This document shows, piece by piece, positions 36,714 through 46,081 of a DNA stretch of 64,000 nucleotides. Positions within the stretch are counted from its first letter, which is position 1, and every line of letters begins with the position of its first letter. Where the stretch lies: positions 186,001 through 250,000 of the forward strand of contig JACJWV010000002.1 of assembly GCA_020636915.1 (NCBI GenBank), written 5' to 3'. A program made the position numbers and the translations under genes. The DNA is from Nocardioides sp. GTDB lineage: Bacteria > Actinomycetota > Actinomycetes > Propionibacteriales > Nocardioidaceae. The notes beneath the pieces are model-generated. The model did no database searches and was not told the DNA's origin. It saw only the letters and a program-made list of their open reading frames with translations.

Positions 36714-37103
36714 TCAGAAGCTGAGGCCGCCCTCGCGGGCGCCGTCGGCCAGGGCCGCGATGCGACCGTGGTACTTGTTGCCGGCCCGGTCGAAGACGAC
36801 GCCCTCGACACCGGCCGACTTGGCCCGCTCGGCCACCAGCTCGCCGACCTTCTTCGCCTTGGCGGTCTTGTCGCCCTCGAAGCCGCGCAGGTCGGCCTCC
36901 ATGGTCGACGCCGACGCCAGCGTCTTGCCGACGAGGTCGTCGACGACCTGGACGGTGATGTGCTTCGAGGAGCGGGTCACGACCAGGCGCGGGCGCTCCG
37001 AGGTGCCCGAGACCTTCTTGCGACCGCGGACCTGGCGGCGCAGCCGCGAACGCGTGCGTGCCGAGGTGTGCTTGTTGTTCGACAGTGAGATCGCCATGGT
37101 CAC
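36714..37103 (-). CDS. rplR: 50S ribosomal protein L18
   Basis: 129 residues with a basic N-terminus (TRSRLRRQVRGRKKVSGTSE), RLVVTRSSKHITVQVVDD and the ending FDRAGNKYHGRIAALADGAR. L18 binds 5S rRNA with L5 and L25. The start overlaps the rplF stop by four bases (ATGA). Confidence 0.98.
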   Translation of the reverse strand: MTMAISLSNNKHTSARTRSRLRRQVRGRKKVSGTSERPRLVVTRSSKHITVQVVDDLVGKTLASASTMEADLRGFEGDKTAKAKKVGELVAERAKSAGVEGVVFDRAGNKYHGRIAALADGAREGGLSF

Positions 37104-37639
37104 TTACCTGCCTTTCCGACCTTGCGGCGGATGTGCTCACCCGCGTAGCGAACGCCCTTGCCCTTGTAGGGCTCGGGCTTGCGCAGCTTGCGGATGTTGG
37201 CGGCGACCTCGCCGACGAGCTGCTTGTCGATGCCCTGCACGCCGAGCTTCGTCGGGCCCTCCACCGCGAAGGTGATGCCGTCGGGCGCGTTGAACGTGAT
37301 CGGGTGCGAGTACCCGAGCTGGAACTCCAGCTGGGTCGGGCCCTTGGACAGGACGCGGTAGCCGACGCCCACGATCTCGAGCTTCTTCTCGTAGCCCTCG
37401 GTGACACCGACGACCATGTTGTTGACCAGGGTGCGGGTCAGGCCGTGGAGGGCCTTGCTCTCCCGCTCGTCGTCGGGGCGCTTGACGTCGAGGACGCCTT
37501 CACCCTGCTCGACGGTGATGGGCGCGGCCACGGTGTGCGACAGGGTGCCCTTGGGCCCCTTGACCGTCACCTGCGCGCCTTCGATCGCGACGTCCACGCC
37601 GGACGGGACCGCGATCGGAAGCTTGCCAATGCGCGACAT
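37100..37639 (-). CDS. rplF: 50S ribosomal protein L6
   Basis: 179 residues with the two L6 domains: MSRIGKLPIAVPSGVDV, VKGPKGTLSHTV, then QLEFQLGYSHPITFNAPDGI and the C-terminal KPEPYKGKGVRYAGEHIRRK. L6 lies at the base of the stalk near the factor-binding site. Standard position between rpsH and rplR. Confidence 0.98.
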   Translation of the reverse strand: MSRIGKLPIAVPSGVDVAIEGAQVTVKGPKGTLSHTVAAPITVEQGEGVLDVKRPDDERESKALHGLTRTLVNNMVVGVTEGYEKKLEIVGVGYRVLSKGPTQLEFQLGYSHPITFNAPDGITFAVEGPTKLGVQGIDKQLVGEVAANIRKLRKPEPYKGKGVRYAGEHIRRKVGKAGK

Positions 37640-37668
37640 GCTCTTCTACTCCTTCGCAGCTCTCGTCG

Positions 37669-38076
37669 TCACCAGACGTAGGCGAGGACTTCCCCACCCA
37701 CGCCCTTCTGGTTGGCCTGGCGGTCGGTCAGCAGGCCCTGGCTCGTCGAGATGATCGCGACGCCCAGGCCGCCGAGCACCTTCGGGAGACCCGTGTGCTT
37801 GGCGTAGACCCGCAGACCGGGCTTGCTGATCCGGCGGACGCCCGCGATGGAGCGCTCCCGGTTGCGGCCGTACTTCAAGGTGATGGTCAGCGTCTTGCCG
37901 ACCTCGCCCTCGGCCGGGTCCTTCACCTCGAACGAGGTGATGTAGCCCTCCTGCTGGAGGATCTCCGCGACGCCCTGCTTCAGCTTGCTGTACGGCATGG
38001 TCACCGCGTCGTGGTACGCCTGGTTGGCGTTGCGCAGACGGGTCAGCATGTCTGCGATCGGGTCAGTCATCGTCAT
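37669..38076 (-). CDS. rpsH: 30S ribosomal protein S8
   Basis: 135 residues starting MTMTDPIADMLTRLRNANQA, as in mycobacterial S8; an in-frame start 54 bases upstream lacks support. The C-terminal signature ISTSQGLLTDRQANQKGVGG is present. S8 binds the central domain of 16S rRNA and in E. coli represses the spc operon by binding its own mRNA. Confidence 0.97.
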   Translation of the reverse strand: MTMTDPIADMLTRLRNANQAYHDAVTMPYSKLKQGVAEILQQEGYITSFEVKDPAEGEVGKTLTITLKYGRNRERSIAGVRRISKPGLRVYAKHTGLPKVLGGLGVAIISTSQGLLTDRQANQKGVGGEVLAYVW

Positions 38077-38143
38077 GATGGGATTTCTTTCTCGCCGTGG
38101 TTTCGATCCGCGCAGCAGACCGACCTTCAACGTGTGTGAGTTG

Positions 38144-38329
38144 TTACCAGGAGGACTTGGTGACGCCGGGCAGCTCGCCGCGGTGCGCCATCTCCCGCAG
38201 GCAGATGCGGCACAGGCCGAACTTGCGGTAGACGGCCTTGGGCCGGCCGCAGCGCTGGCACCGGGTGTAGCCGCGCACCGCGAACTTCGGCTTGCGGGCC
38301 GCCTTCACCTTCAGAGCGGTCTTCGCCAT
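38144..38329 (-). CDS. rpsN: 30S ribosomal protein S14, zinc type (type Z)
   Basis: 61 residues with the zinc ribbon [20 protein letters not shown] (two CxxC pairs), the short zinc-binding S14. A zinc-free paralogue under Zur control commonly exists elsewhere in actinobacterial genomes but is not in this window. One base separates it from rplE. Confidence 0.98.
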
Positions 38330-38330
38330 G

Positions 38331-38915
38331 TCAGTTGCCCTCCTTGAAGGGGAATCCGAGCTGCTTGAGCAGCGCGCGACCCTGCTCGTCGTTGGGGGCG
38401 GTCGTCACGATCGTGATGTCCATGCCGCGCGACCGGTCGATCCGGTCCTGGTTGATCTCGTGGAACATGACCTGCTCGGTGAGACCGAAGGTGTAGTTGC
38501 CCCGGCCGTCGAACTGGTTCGGGTTCAGGCCACGGAAGTCGCGGATGCGCGGGAGCGCGAGCGACAGCAGCCGGTCGAGGAACTCCCACATCCGGTCACC
38601 CCGGAGCGTGGTGTGGGCACCGATCGGCATGCCCTCGCGCAGCTTGAACTGCGCGATCGACTTGCGCGCCTTGGTGACCAGCGGCTTCTGGCCGGTGATC
38701 GCGGTGAGGTCCTTGACCGCACCCTCGATCAGCTTGGAGTCGCGAGCCGCCTCGCCGACGCCCATGTTGACCACGATCTTGGTCAGTCCGGGCACCTGCA
38801 TGACGTTCGCGATCTCGAACTCCGACCGCAGCGCGGGGAGGATCTCCTCGCGGTAGCGCGTCTTGAGACGCGGGGTGGTGGAGGCCGAGGCGGTGGTCTG
38901 CTGGGTCTCGGTCAT
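38331..38915 (-). CDS. rplE: 50S ribosomal protein L5
   Basis: 194 residues. A Thr/Ser/Ala-rich N-terminal extension of about 15 residues precedes the L5 core ([39 protein letters not shown], and the C-terminal [20 protein letters not shown]). L5 binds 5S rRNA and contacts the P-site tRNA. Its start overlaps the rplX stop by one base (TGATG). Confidence 0.98.
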
Positions 38916-39280
38916 CAGATTTCCTTGCCGGTCTTGCGGGAGATGCGCACGGAGCGCTCCGCCTCGTAGGTCGAACCGTCGGGGCGGCGCTTGGTGACCT
39001 TGTCGCGGCGGTAGCCGATGCGGGTCACGCCGTTGCCCTCGACGAGCATCACGTTGGAGACGTGGATCGGGGCCTCGGTCGTGATGATCCCGCCGGTGGT
39101 GCCGGCGCGACCGCCCGTGTTGACGACCTTGGTGTGCCGCTTGATGCGGTTGACGCCCTCGACGATCACCCGCTGCTCCTCGCGGAGCACCTGGATGACC
39201 TTGCCCTCGGCACCCTTGTCCTTGCCGGCGATCACCTTGACGGTGTCACCCTTCTTGATGTTCACGCTGTTCTTGCCCAT
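38915..39280 (-). CDS. rplX: 50S ribosomal protein L24
   Basis: 121 residues with the KOW motif (KKGDTVKVIAGKDKGAEGKV) and GVNRIKRHTK. The C-terminus includes RRPDGSTYEAERSVRISRKT. L24 initiates 50S assembly. Three bases separate it from rplN. Confidence 0.98.
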   Translation of the reverse strand: MGKNSVNIKKGDTVKVIAGKDKGAEGKVIQVLREEQRVIVEGVNRIKRHTKVVNTGGRAGTTGGIITTEAPIHVSNVMLVEGNGVTRIGYRRDKVTKRRPDGSTYEAERSVRISRKTGKEI

Positions 39281-39283
39281 CGG

Positions 39284-39652
39284 TCAGAGCACCTCCGGTG
39301 CGAGCGAGATGATCTTCATGAACTTCTTCTCGCGCAGCTCGCGGCCCACCGGACCGAAGATGCGGGTACCGCGCGGCTCCCCGTCGCTCTTGAGGATGAC
39401 CGCGGCGTTCTCGTCGAAGCGGATGTACGAGCCGTCGGGACGACGGCGCTCCTTGACGGTGCGCACGACGACCGCCTTGACGACGTCACCCTTCTTGACG
39501 TTGCCGCCGGGGATCGCGTCCTTCACGGTGGCGACGATGACGTCGCCGATACCGGCGTAGCGCCGACCCGAGCCGCCGAGAACACGGATGCAGAGGATCT
39601 CCTTCGCACCGGTGTTGTCGGCGACCTTGAGTCGCGACTCCTGCTGAATCAT
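39284..39652 (-). CDS. rplN: 50S ribosomal protein L14
   Basis: 122 residues, nearly invariant L14: MIQQESRLKVADNTGAKEIL, RRYAGIGDVIVATVKDA, FDENAAVILKSDGEPRGTRI. It forms bridge B5/B8 with the 30S subunit. AGGAG precedes the start. A 92-base spacer with a small hairpin (TCGGGC-GCA-GCCCGA) separates it from rpsQ, the largest gap in the spc block. Confidence 0.98.
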   Translation of the reverse strand: MIQQESRLKVADNTGAKEILCIRVLGGSGRRYAGIGDVIVATVKDAIPGGNVKKGDVVKAVVVRTVKERRRPDGSYIRFDENAAVILKSDGEPRGTRIFGPVGRELREKKFMKIISLAPEVL

Positions 39653-39744
39653 TGATTTCTCCTATGTCGTGCCGGTTCTCGGCGTCATCGAGACGGCGAG
39701 CCTGGCCGAACCCTGAGTGGACTTGTCGGGCTGCGCCCGAGGGA

Positions 39745-40017
39745 CTACTTGGCGCGCTCGAGGATCTCGACGACGCGCCAGCGCTTGGTCGCCGACAGCG
39801 GACGCGTCTCCATGAGGAGGACGCGGTCGCCGACGCCGCACTCGTTCTGCTCGTCGTGGGCCTTGAGCTTGCTGGTGCGCCGCAGGACCTTGCCGTAGAG
39901 CGCGTGCTTCACGCGGTCCTCGACGGACACGACGACGGTCTTGTCCATCTTGTCGCTGACGACCAGGCCCTCTCGGACCTTGCGGTGGGAGCTCCGCTCA
40001 GCGGTCTGCTCGCTCAT
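39745..40017 (-). CDS. rpsQ: 30S ribosomal protein S17
   Basis: 90 residues, OB fold: KVREGLVVSDKMDKTVVVSV, DRVKHALYGKVLRRTSKLKA, VGDRVLLMETRPLSATKRWR. It binds helix 11 of 16S rRNA. The ATG at 40017 overlaps the rpmC stop (ATGA); the open frame upstream of this belongs to rpmC in another frame. Confidence 0.98.
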   Translation of the reverse strand: MSEQTAERSSHRKVREGLVVSDKMDKTVVVSVEDRVKHALYGKVLRRTSKLKAHDEQNECGVGDRVLLMETRPLSATKRWRVVEILERAK

Positions 40018-40256
40018 GCGGCACCATCCTCGTTGCTGTCCTGACCCGGAGCGGTCCGGATGCCGAGCTCGCGCTCGCGCACCACGGTGTAGATCCGGGC
40101 GATGTCCTTCTTGACCGTGCGGAGCCGGCCGTGGCTCTCCAGCTGACCGGTGGCCGCCTGGAAGCGGAGGTTGAAGAGCTCCTCCTTGGCCTCGCGCAGC
40201 TTGGCCTCCAGGTCGACTGCGTTGAGCTCGTCGAGCTCGTGCGCCTTGGTAGCCAT
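40014..40256 (-). CDS. rpmC: 50S ribosomal protein L29
   Basis: 80 residues: the two-helix L29 (LDELNAVDLEAKLREAKEEL, FNLRFQAATGQLESHGRLRT) plus a C-terminal extension of about 15 acidic or polar residues not found in E. coli (63 residues). It sits at the tunnel exit, where SRP and trigger factor dock. Its start shares one base with the rplP stop. Confidence 0.97.
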   Translation of the reverse strand: MATKAHELDELNAVDLEAKLREAKEELFNLRFQAATGQLESHGRLRTVKKDIARIYTVVRERELGIRTAPGQDSNEDGAA

Positions 40257-40675
40257 CAGAATTCACCTGCCTCACGGGAGACGAACCGGCACTTCATGGG
40301 GAGCTTGTGCATCGCGCGGCGCATGGCCTCGCGAGCGGTCCCCTCGTCCACACCGGAGAGTTCGAACATGACACGGCCGGGCTTGACGTTGGCGATCCAC
40401 CACTCGGGCGAGCCCTTGCCGGAACCCATGCGGGTCTCGGCCGGCTTCTTCGTCAGCGGGCGGTCGGGGTAGATGTTGATCCACACCTTGCCGCCACGCT
40501 TGATGTGACGGGTCATCGCGATACGCGCCGACTCGATCTGCCGGTTGGTCACGTAGTGACCCTCGATCGCCTGGATCCCGTAGTCGCCGAACGCGAGCCG
40601 GGTGCCGCCCTTGGCCGCACCGGTCCGCTTCGGGTGGTGCTGCTTGCGGTGCTTGACACGACGGGGCATCAGCAT
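40256..40675 (-). CDS. rplP: 50S ribosomal protein L16
   Basis: 139 residues. It begins MLMPRRVKHRKQHHPKRTGA and contains RIAMTRHIKRGGKVWINIYP and TRMGSGKGSPEWWIANVKPG, the L16 signatures. It positions tRNA near the A site and is needed late in 50S assembly. Three bases separate it from rpsC. Confidence 0.98.
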   Translation of the reverse strand: MLMPRRVKHRKQHHPKRTGAAKGGTRLAFGDYGIQAIEGHYVTNRQIESARIAMTRHIKRGGKVWINIYPDRPLTKKPAETRMGSGKGSPEWWIANVKPGRVMFELSGVDEGTAREAMRRAMHKLPMKCRFVSREAGEF

Positions 40676-40678
40676 GGG

Positions 40679-41527
<849 letters not shown>

Positions 41528-41530
41528 GAC

Positions 41531-41953
41531 TTACTTTCCACCCTTCTTGCCGGCCACGACCTCGGCCGGCTGGACGGCCAGCGTGATGTGGCTGGTCCGC
41601 TTGTTGATGCGGGTCGCACGGCCCTGGGCGCGGGGGCGCCAGCGCTTCATCGTCGGACCCTCGTCGACCTGGGCGACGGAGACGACGAGGTCACCGCGCT
41701 CGAGACCCTCGGTGGTCTCGGCGTTGGCGATGGCGCTCTCCAGCACCTTGTAGACGGTCTCCGAGGCAGCCTGCGGCGCGAACTGCAGCAGGGCCAGGGC
41801 CTCGTCGACGGGCAGGCCGCGGACCATGTCGACGACACGGCGGGCCTTCATCGGGGTGATCCGCGAGTAGCGGGCGCTCGCGAACGCGCCCGGCTGGTCG
41901 CCGAGCAGCGACTCGCGGCGCGCGCTCACGCGCTGGCGGTCGGTGGTGCTCAT
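41531..41953 (-). CDS. rplV: 50S ribosomal protein L22
   Basis: 140 residues: an N-terminal extension, the L22 core (ASARYSRITPMKARRVVDMV, ESAIANAETTEGLERGDLVV) with the hairpin tip KRWRPRAQGRATRINKRTSH that lines the exit tunnel, then a short basic end. The start overlaps the rpsS stop (ATGA). Confidence 0.97.
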   Translation of the reverse strand: MSTTDRQRVSARRESLLGDQPGAFASARYSRITPMKARRVVDMVRGLPVDEALALLQFAPQAASETVYKVLESAIANAETTEGLERGDLVVSVAQVDEGPTMKRWRPRAQGRATRINKRTSHITLAVQPAEVVAGKKGGK

Positions 41954-42231
41954 CGACGGCGCCCCTTCCGGTCTTCCTTGACGTGCCCGCGGTAGGTGCG
42001 GGTGGGAGCGAACTCCCCGAGCTTGTGGCCGACCATCGCGTCGGTCACGAAGACCGGCACGTGCTTGCGCCCGTCGTGGACCGCGATGGTGTGACCGATC
42101 ATGTCCGGCACGATCATCGAGCGGCGCGACCAGGTCTTGATGACGTTGTGGCTGCCCTTCTCGTTCTCGGCGTCCACCTTCTTCTGAAGGTGGTCGTCGA
42201 CGAAGGGGCCCTTCTTCAGGCTGCGAGGCAT
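41950..42231 (-). CDS. rpsS: 30S ribosomal protein S19
   Basis: 93 residues: MPRSLKKGPFVDDHLQKKVD, KTWSRRSMIVPDMIGHTIAV, KLGEFAPTRTYRGHVKEDRK. It lies in the 30S head and forms a complex with S13. Six bases separate it from rplB. Confidence 0.98.
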   Translation of the reverse strand: MPRSLKKGPFVDDHLQKKVDAENEKGSHNVIKTWSRRSMIVPDMIGHTIAVHDGRKHVPVFVTDAMVGHKLGEFAPTRTYRGHVKEDRKGRRR

Positions 42232-42237
42232 CTGTGG

Positions 42238-43074
<837 letters not shown>

Positions 43075-43103
43075 GTCTTCTCAGTCCTCTTCCACGCGCC
43101 CGG

Positions 43104-43409
43104 TCAGGAGACCGGACCCCCGAAGATGTCGATGCGGTCGCCCTCGGCCAGGCTGACGATCGCGCGCTTGGTGTCCTTGCGCTTGCCGATGCCGTTGCGG
43201 GTGCGCCGCGTCTTGCCGGGGCGGTTGATCGTGTTGACCGACGTCACCTTGACGTTGAACACCTTCTCGACCGCGATCTTGATCTCGGTCTTGTTCGCGT
43301 CCGGGTGCACCAGGAAGGTGTACTTGTTCGCGTCGAGCAGGCCGTAGCTCTTCTCGGACACGACCGGCGCGAGCAGGATGTCGCGGTGGTCCTTGTGCAG
43401 GGTGCTCAC
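43104..43409 (-). CDS. rplW: 50S ribosomal protein L23
   Basis: 101 residues: LAPVVSEKSYGLLDANKYTF, VEKVFNVKVTSVNTINRPGK, RRTRNGIGKRKDTKRAIVSL. L23 is the main docking site at the tunnel exit for trigger factor and SRP. The GTG at 43409 overlaps the rplD stop (GTGA); the longer open frame upstream is rplD out of frame. Confidence 0.97.
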   Translation of the reverse strand: MSTLHKDHRDILLAPVVSEKSYGLLDANKYTFLVHPDANKTEIKIAVEKVFNVKVTSVNTINRPGKTRRTRNGIGKRKDTKRAIVSLAEGDRIDIFGGPVS

Positions 43410-44095
43410 TTCGCAGCCTCCTCGGTGGCCCGCGCGGCGCCGTTCACGCTCTGTGCAGCCAGGAACGCGTCGTACGCGCCCTGCGTGAACACGACGTCGT
43501 CGGACGCCAGCACGTCGTAGGTGTTGAGCTGGTCGACCGCCACGATGTGCACCTCGGGGGCGTTGCGCAGCGAGAGCCAGGTGACGGTGTCGGTGCGCTC
43601 GAGCACGACCAGGAAGTTGACCCGGTCCGACACCGTCCGCAGGGCCGCGAGCGCGACCTTCGTGGACGGGGCGTCGGCGCTGATCAGCGAGTCCACGACG
43701 TGGATGCGGTCGTTGCGCGCCCGGTCGGACAGGGCACCGCGGAGCGCGGCGGCCTTCATCTTCTTGGGAGTGCGCTGGTCGTACTTGCGCGGCTGCGGGC
43801 CGTGGACGGTGCCACCGCCGGCGAACTGCGGCGCCCGGGTCGAGCCCTGGCGGGCGCGACCGGTGCCCTTCTGCTTGTAGGGCTTGCGGCCACCGCCGCG
43901 GACCTCGCCGCGGGTCTTGGTGGCGTGGGTGCCCTGGCGCGCGGCAGCCTGCTGGGCGACCACGACCTGGTGGATCAGCGGCACGTTGACCTCGACGTCG
44001 AAGATCTCCGCCGGCAGGTCGACCTTCGCCTGCTTCGGGGCGGCGGTCTTCTTCGCGGCGGTCTTCTTCGCGGCGGGCTTCTCGGTAGTAGCCAT
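43406..44095 (-). CDS. rplD: 50S ribosomal protein L4
   Basis: 229 residues. A Lys/Ala-rich N-terminal extension of about 25 residues (EKPAAKKTAAKKTAAPKQAK) precedes the L4 core with the tunnel loop region (GTHATKTRGEVRGGGRKPYK, QKGTGRARQGSTRAPQFAGG). E. coli L4 (201 residues) represses the S10 operon through its leader; whether that occurs here is unknown, but the long rpsJ leader leaves room for it. Confidence 0.97.
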   Translation of the reverse strand: MATTEKPAAKKTAAKKTAAPKQAKVDLPAEIFDVEVNVPLIHQVVVAQQAAARQGTHATKTRGEVRGGGRKPYKQKGTGRARQGSTRAPQFAGGGTVHGPQPRKYDQRTPKKMKAAALRGALSDRARNDRIHVVDSLISADAPSTKVALAALRTVSDRVNFLVVLERTDTVTWLSLRNAPEVHIVAVDQLNTYDVLASDDVVFTQGAYDAFLAAQSVNGAARATEEAAK

Positions 44096-44097
44096 GC

Positions 44098-44772
44098 TCA
44101 GGCCTCCTTGCCAGAAGTGAGAGAGCTCTTGGCGGCCGAGCGGAGGACCACGAGACCACCCTTGGGGCCGGGGACGGCGCCCTTGAGGAGGATCAGGCCC
44201 TTCTCGGAGTCGACGGCGTGCACGGTGACGTTCTGGGTGGTGACGGTGTCACTACCCATCCGGCCGGCCATGCGGACGCCCTTGAAGACGCGACCCGGGG
44301 TGGCGCACGCGCCGATCGAACCCGGCTTGCGGTGGTTGCGGTGGGCACCGTGGGAGGCGGAGACACCGGAGAAGCCGTGACGCTTCATGGTGCCGGCGAA
44401 GCCCTTGCCCTTGCTGGTGCCGGTGACGTCGATCTCCTCGCCCGCGGCGAAGGTGTCGACCGGCAGCTCCTGGCCGACGGTGTAGTCCGTCGCGAGGGCG
44501 GTGCGGATCTCGACCACGTGGCGGCGGGGGGTGACCCCGGCCTTGCCGAAGTGGCCTGCCTGCGGCTTGGTGACCTTGCGACCGTCGACCTCGCCGAACC
44601 CGACCTGGATGGCGTTGTAGCCGTCGGACTCGGGGGTGCGGACCTGGGTCACGATGTTGGTGCCCGCGGCGATGACGGTGACCGGGACGACGCGGTTGTT
44701 CTCGTCCCAGACCTGGGTCATGCCGAGCTTGGTGCCCAGCAGGCCCTTCACGTTGCGTTCGAAAGTGCTCAT
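44098..44772 (-). CDS. rplC: 50S ribosomal protein L3
   Basis: 224 residues: GLLGTKLGMTQVWDENNRVV, GFAGTMKRHGFSGVSASHGA, HRNHRKPGSIGACATPGRVF, the last two forming the extension that reaches the peptidyl-transferase centre. It initiates 50S assembly. The stop is two bases before the rplD start. Confidence 0.98.
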   Translation of the reverse strand: MSTFERNVKGLLGTKLGMTQVWDENNRVVPVTVIAAGTNIVTQVRTPESDGYNAIQVGFGEVDGRKVTKPQAGHFGKAGVTPRRHVVEIRTALATDYTVGQELPVDTFAAGEEIDVTGTSKGKGFAGTMKRHGFSGVSASHGAHRNHRKPGSIGACATPGRVFKGVRMAGRMGSDTVTTQNVTVHAVDSEKGLILLKGAVPGPKGGLVVLRSAAKSSLTSGKEA

Positions 44773-44785
44773 GTCGACAGATTCC

Positions 44786-45094
44786 TCAGAGCTTGATCTC
44801 GATGTCGACGCCGGCAGGGAGGTCGAGACGCATCAGCGAGTCGACGGTCTTCGGCGTGGGGTCGATGATGTCGATGAGGCGCTTGTGCGTGCGCATCTCG
44901 AAGTGCTCGCGCGAGTCCTTGTACTTGTGGGGCGAGCGGATCACGCAGTACACGTTCTTCTCGGTCGGCAGCGGCACCGGGCCGGCGACCTTGGCACCCG
45001 TGCGGGTGACGGTGTCCACGATCTTGCGCGCCGAGGTGTCGATCACCTCGTGGTCATAGGCCTTGAGCCTGATGCGGATCTTCTGTCCCGCCAT
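44786..45094 (-). CDS. rpsJ: 30S ribosomal protein S10
   Basis: 102 residues: QKIRIRLKAYDHEVIDTSAR, VAGPVPLPTEKNVYCVIRSP, FEMRTHKRLIDIIDPTPKTV. S10 is a head protein and also the NusE transcription factor of antitermination. It is first of the S10 operon here. In most actinobacteria tuf lies closely upstream; in this window 18 kb separates them. A leader of about 260 bases is predicted. Confidence 0.98.
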   Translation of the reverse strand: MAGQKIRIRLKAYDHEVIDTSARKIVDTVTRTGAKVAGPVPLPTEKNVYCVIRSPHKYKDSREHFEMRTHKRLIDIIDPTPKTVDSLMRLDLPAGVDIEIKL

Positions 45095-45359
45095 AGGTCT
45101 CTCTCGTCCTCACTCGTTCGGTACCGCGTCTGCATCGTTCGGGGCGTCCTCGGGCTTGAGTCGGTCCCGGTCACTTCCCACCGCCCCCGGCTCCGACCCC
45201 CGCGGTCGGGCGTGTCGCACCTGCTGGGCACAACACGGTCCGCTGGGGATCCTTGCTGGGTGGTGGCGCCCGGCTCACCCTCGTGCAGGTGGTACCGAGC
45301 GAATCGGGTCTCCAGGTTCGGTGCGGCCGCACGCCGGACCACTGAGCCTGCGATGGCGG

Positions 45360-45388
45360 ACCATCGGGAGACGCGATTCAGTAGTCAA
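45360..45388 (-). promoter_or_regulatory. predicted promoter of the S10 ribosomal operon
   Basis: On the minus strand TTGACT (45388-45383) is followed 17 bases later by GATGGT (45365-45360). The -35 matches the consensus at five of six bases, the -10 at three. The leader to rpsJ would be about 260 bases. Confidence 0.5.
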
Positions 45389-45512
45389 GATGTGTGCTGC
45401 ACCCCGGCAACCCGCCGAAGCAACCGGACTATCTTGGCAGAGATCGATCCGCAGACCAAATCCGGTGCCGGACGCCCCCGATCGGTGCTGGAACACGTTC
45501 CAGGCCAGCGGC

Positions 45513-45518
45513 TATCGT
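45513..45518 (+). promoter_or_regulatory. -10 box of the AhpD-like gene
   Basis: TATCGT five bases before the ATG at 45524, consistent with leaderless transcription. Confidence 0.5.
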
Positions 45519-45523
45519 GCCGC

Positions 45524-46072
45524 ATGATCATCGACCTGCCGGAGGGCGTCGACCCTCTCATGCACGTCTGGGGCGGGATGGTCCCCCACATCGGCGTCGC
45601 CGCGTCCCGCTACTCGATGAGCGTCTACGAGCACACCACGCTCGGCCTGCGCGAGTTCGAGGCCGCCCGGCTGCGCATCGCGCAGGTCAACGGCTGCCTC
45701 TTCTGCCAGGACTGGCGCACCGAGCGCGACGGGGTCACCGTCGAGGACGGCTTCGCCGAGTCGGTGACGCACTGGCGCACCACGCGCGCCTTCGACGAGC
45801 GCACCCGGCTCGCCGCGGAGTATGCCGAGCGGTACGCCCTCGACCACGAGGGCCTCGACCCCGGGTTCTGGTGCCGGATGAAGGCGGAGTACACCGACCG
45901 CGAGATCGTCGAGCTCACGATGTGCCTGGGCGCCTGGCTCGCCTTCGGTCGCCTCAACCACGTGCTCGGGCTCGACGCGGAGTGCGTCCTGCCGGAGGGC
46001 TTGGAGAGCGGGCTCGGCACCCCGCTGCCGGGGGAGACCCGGCCGCGGTCGGGCGAGGTCGTCAGCGGTTAG
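45524..46072 (+). CDS. carboxymuconolactone decarboxylase (AhpD-like) family protein
   Basis: 182 residues, mostly helical. The CxxC of the AhpD family is at Cys58-Leu-Phe-Cys61 in RIAQVNGCLFCQDWR, and the downstream TDREIVELTMCLGAWLAFGR is the second half of the family motif. Such proteins act as disulfide oxidoreductases or hydroperoxide reductases; true decarboxylases of this fold lack the CxxC. The ATG at 45524 is supported by the -10 box five bases upstream. It lies divergent from the S10 operon and nine bases before the membrane-cluster start. The partner reductant is unknown. Confidence 0.87.
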   Translation: MIIDLPEGVDPLMHVWGGMVPHIGVAASRYSMSVYEHTTLGLREFEAARLRIAQVNGCLFCQDWRTERDGVTVEDGFAESVTHWRTTRAFDERTRLAAEYAERYALDHEGLDPGFWCRMKAEYTDREIVELTMCLGAWLAFGRLNHVLGLDAECVLPEGLESGLGTPLPGETRPRSGEVVSG

Positions 46073-46075
46073 GTT
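46070..46075 (+). promoter_or_regulatory. -10 box of the membrane/MoxR cluster
   Basis: TAGGTT six bases before the GTG at 46082. Its first base, together with the AG that follows, is the stop codon (TAG, 46070-46072) of the preceding gene. Confidence 0.55.
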
Positions 46076-46081
46076 GTCCCC

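Larger units (their letters stand above)
45095..45523. other. 429-base spacer between rpsJ and a divergent gene
   Basis: It holds the predicted S10 promoter (45360-45388), a long leader of the minus-strand operon with small hairpins such as CCGACC-GCGGG-GGTCGG around 45195-45210, and the -10 box of the divergent gene near its right edge. TTGGTC with CAAGAT 17 bases on (around 45430-45458, minus strand) is a second possible promoter. I see no credible coding sequence in it. Confidence 0.7.
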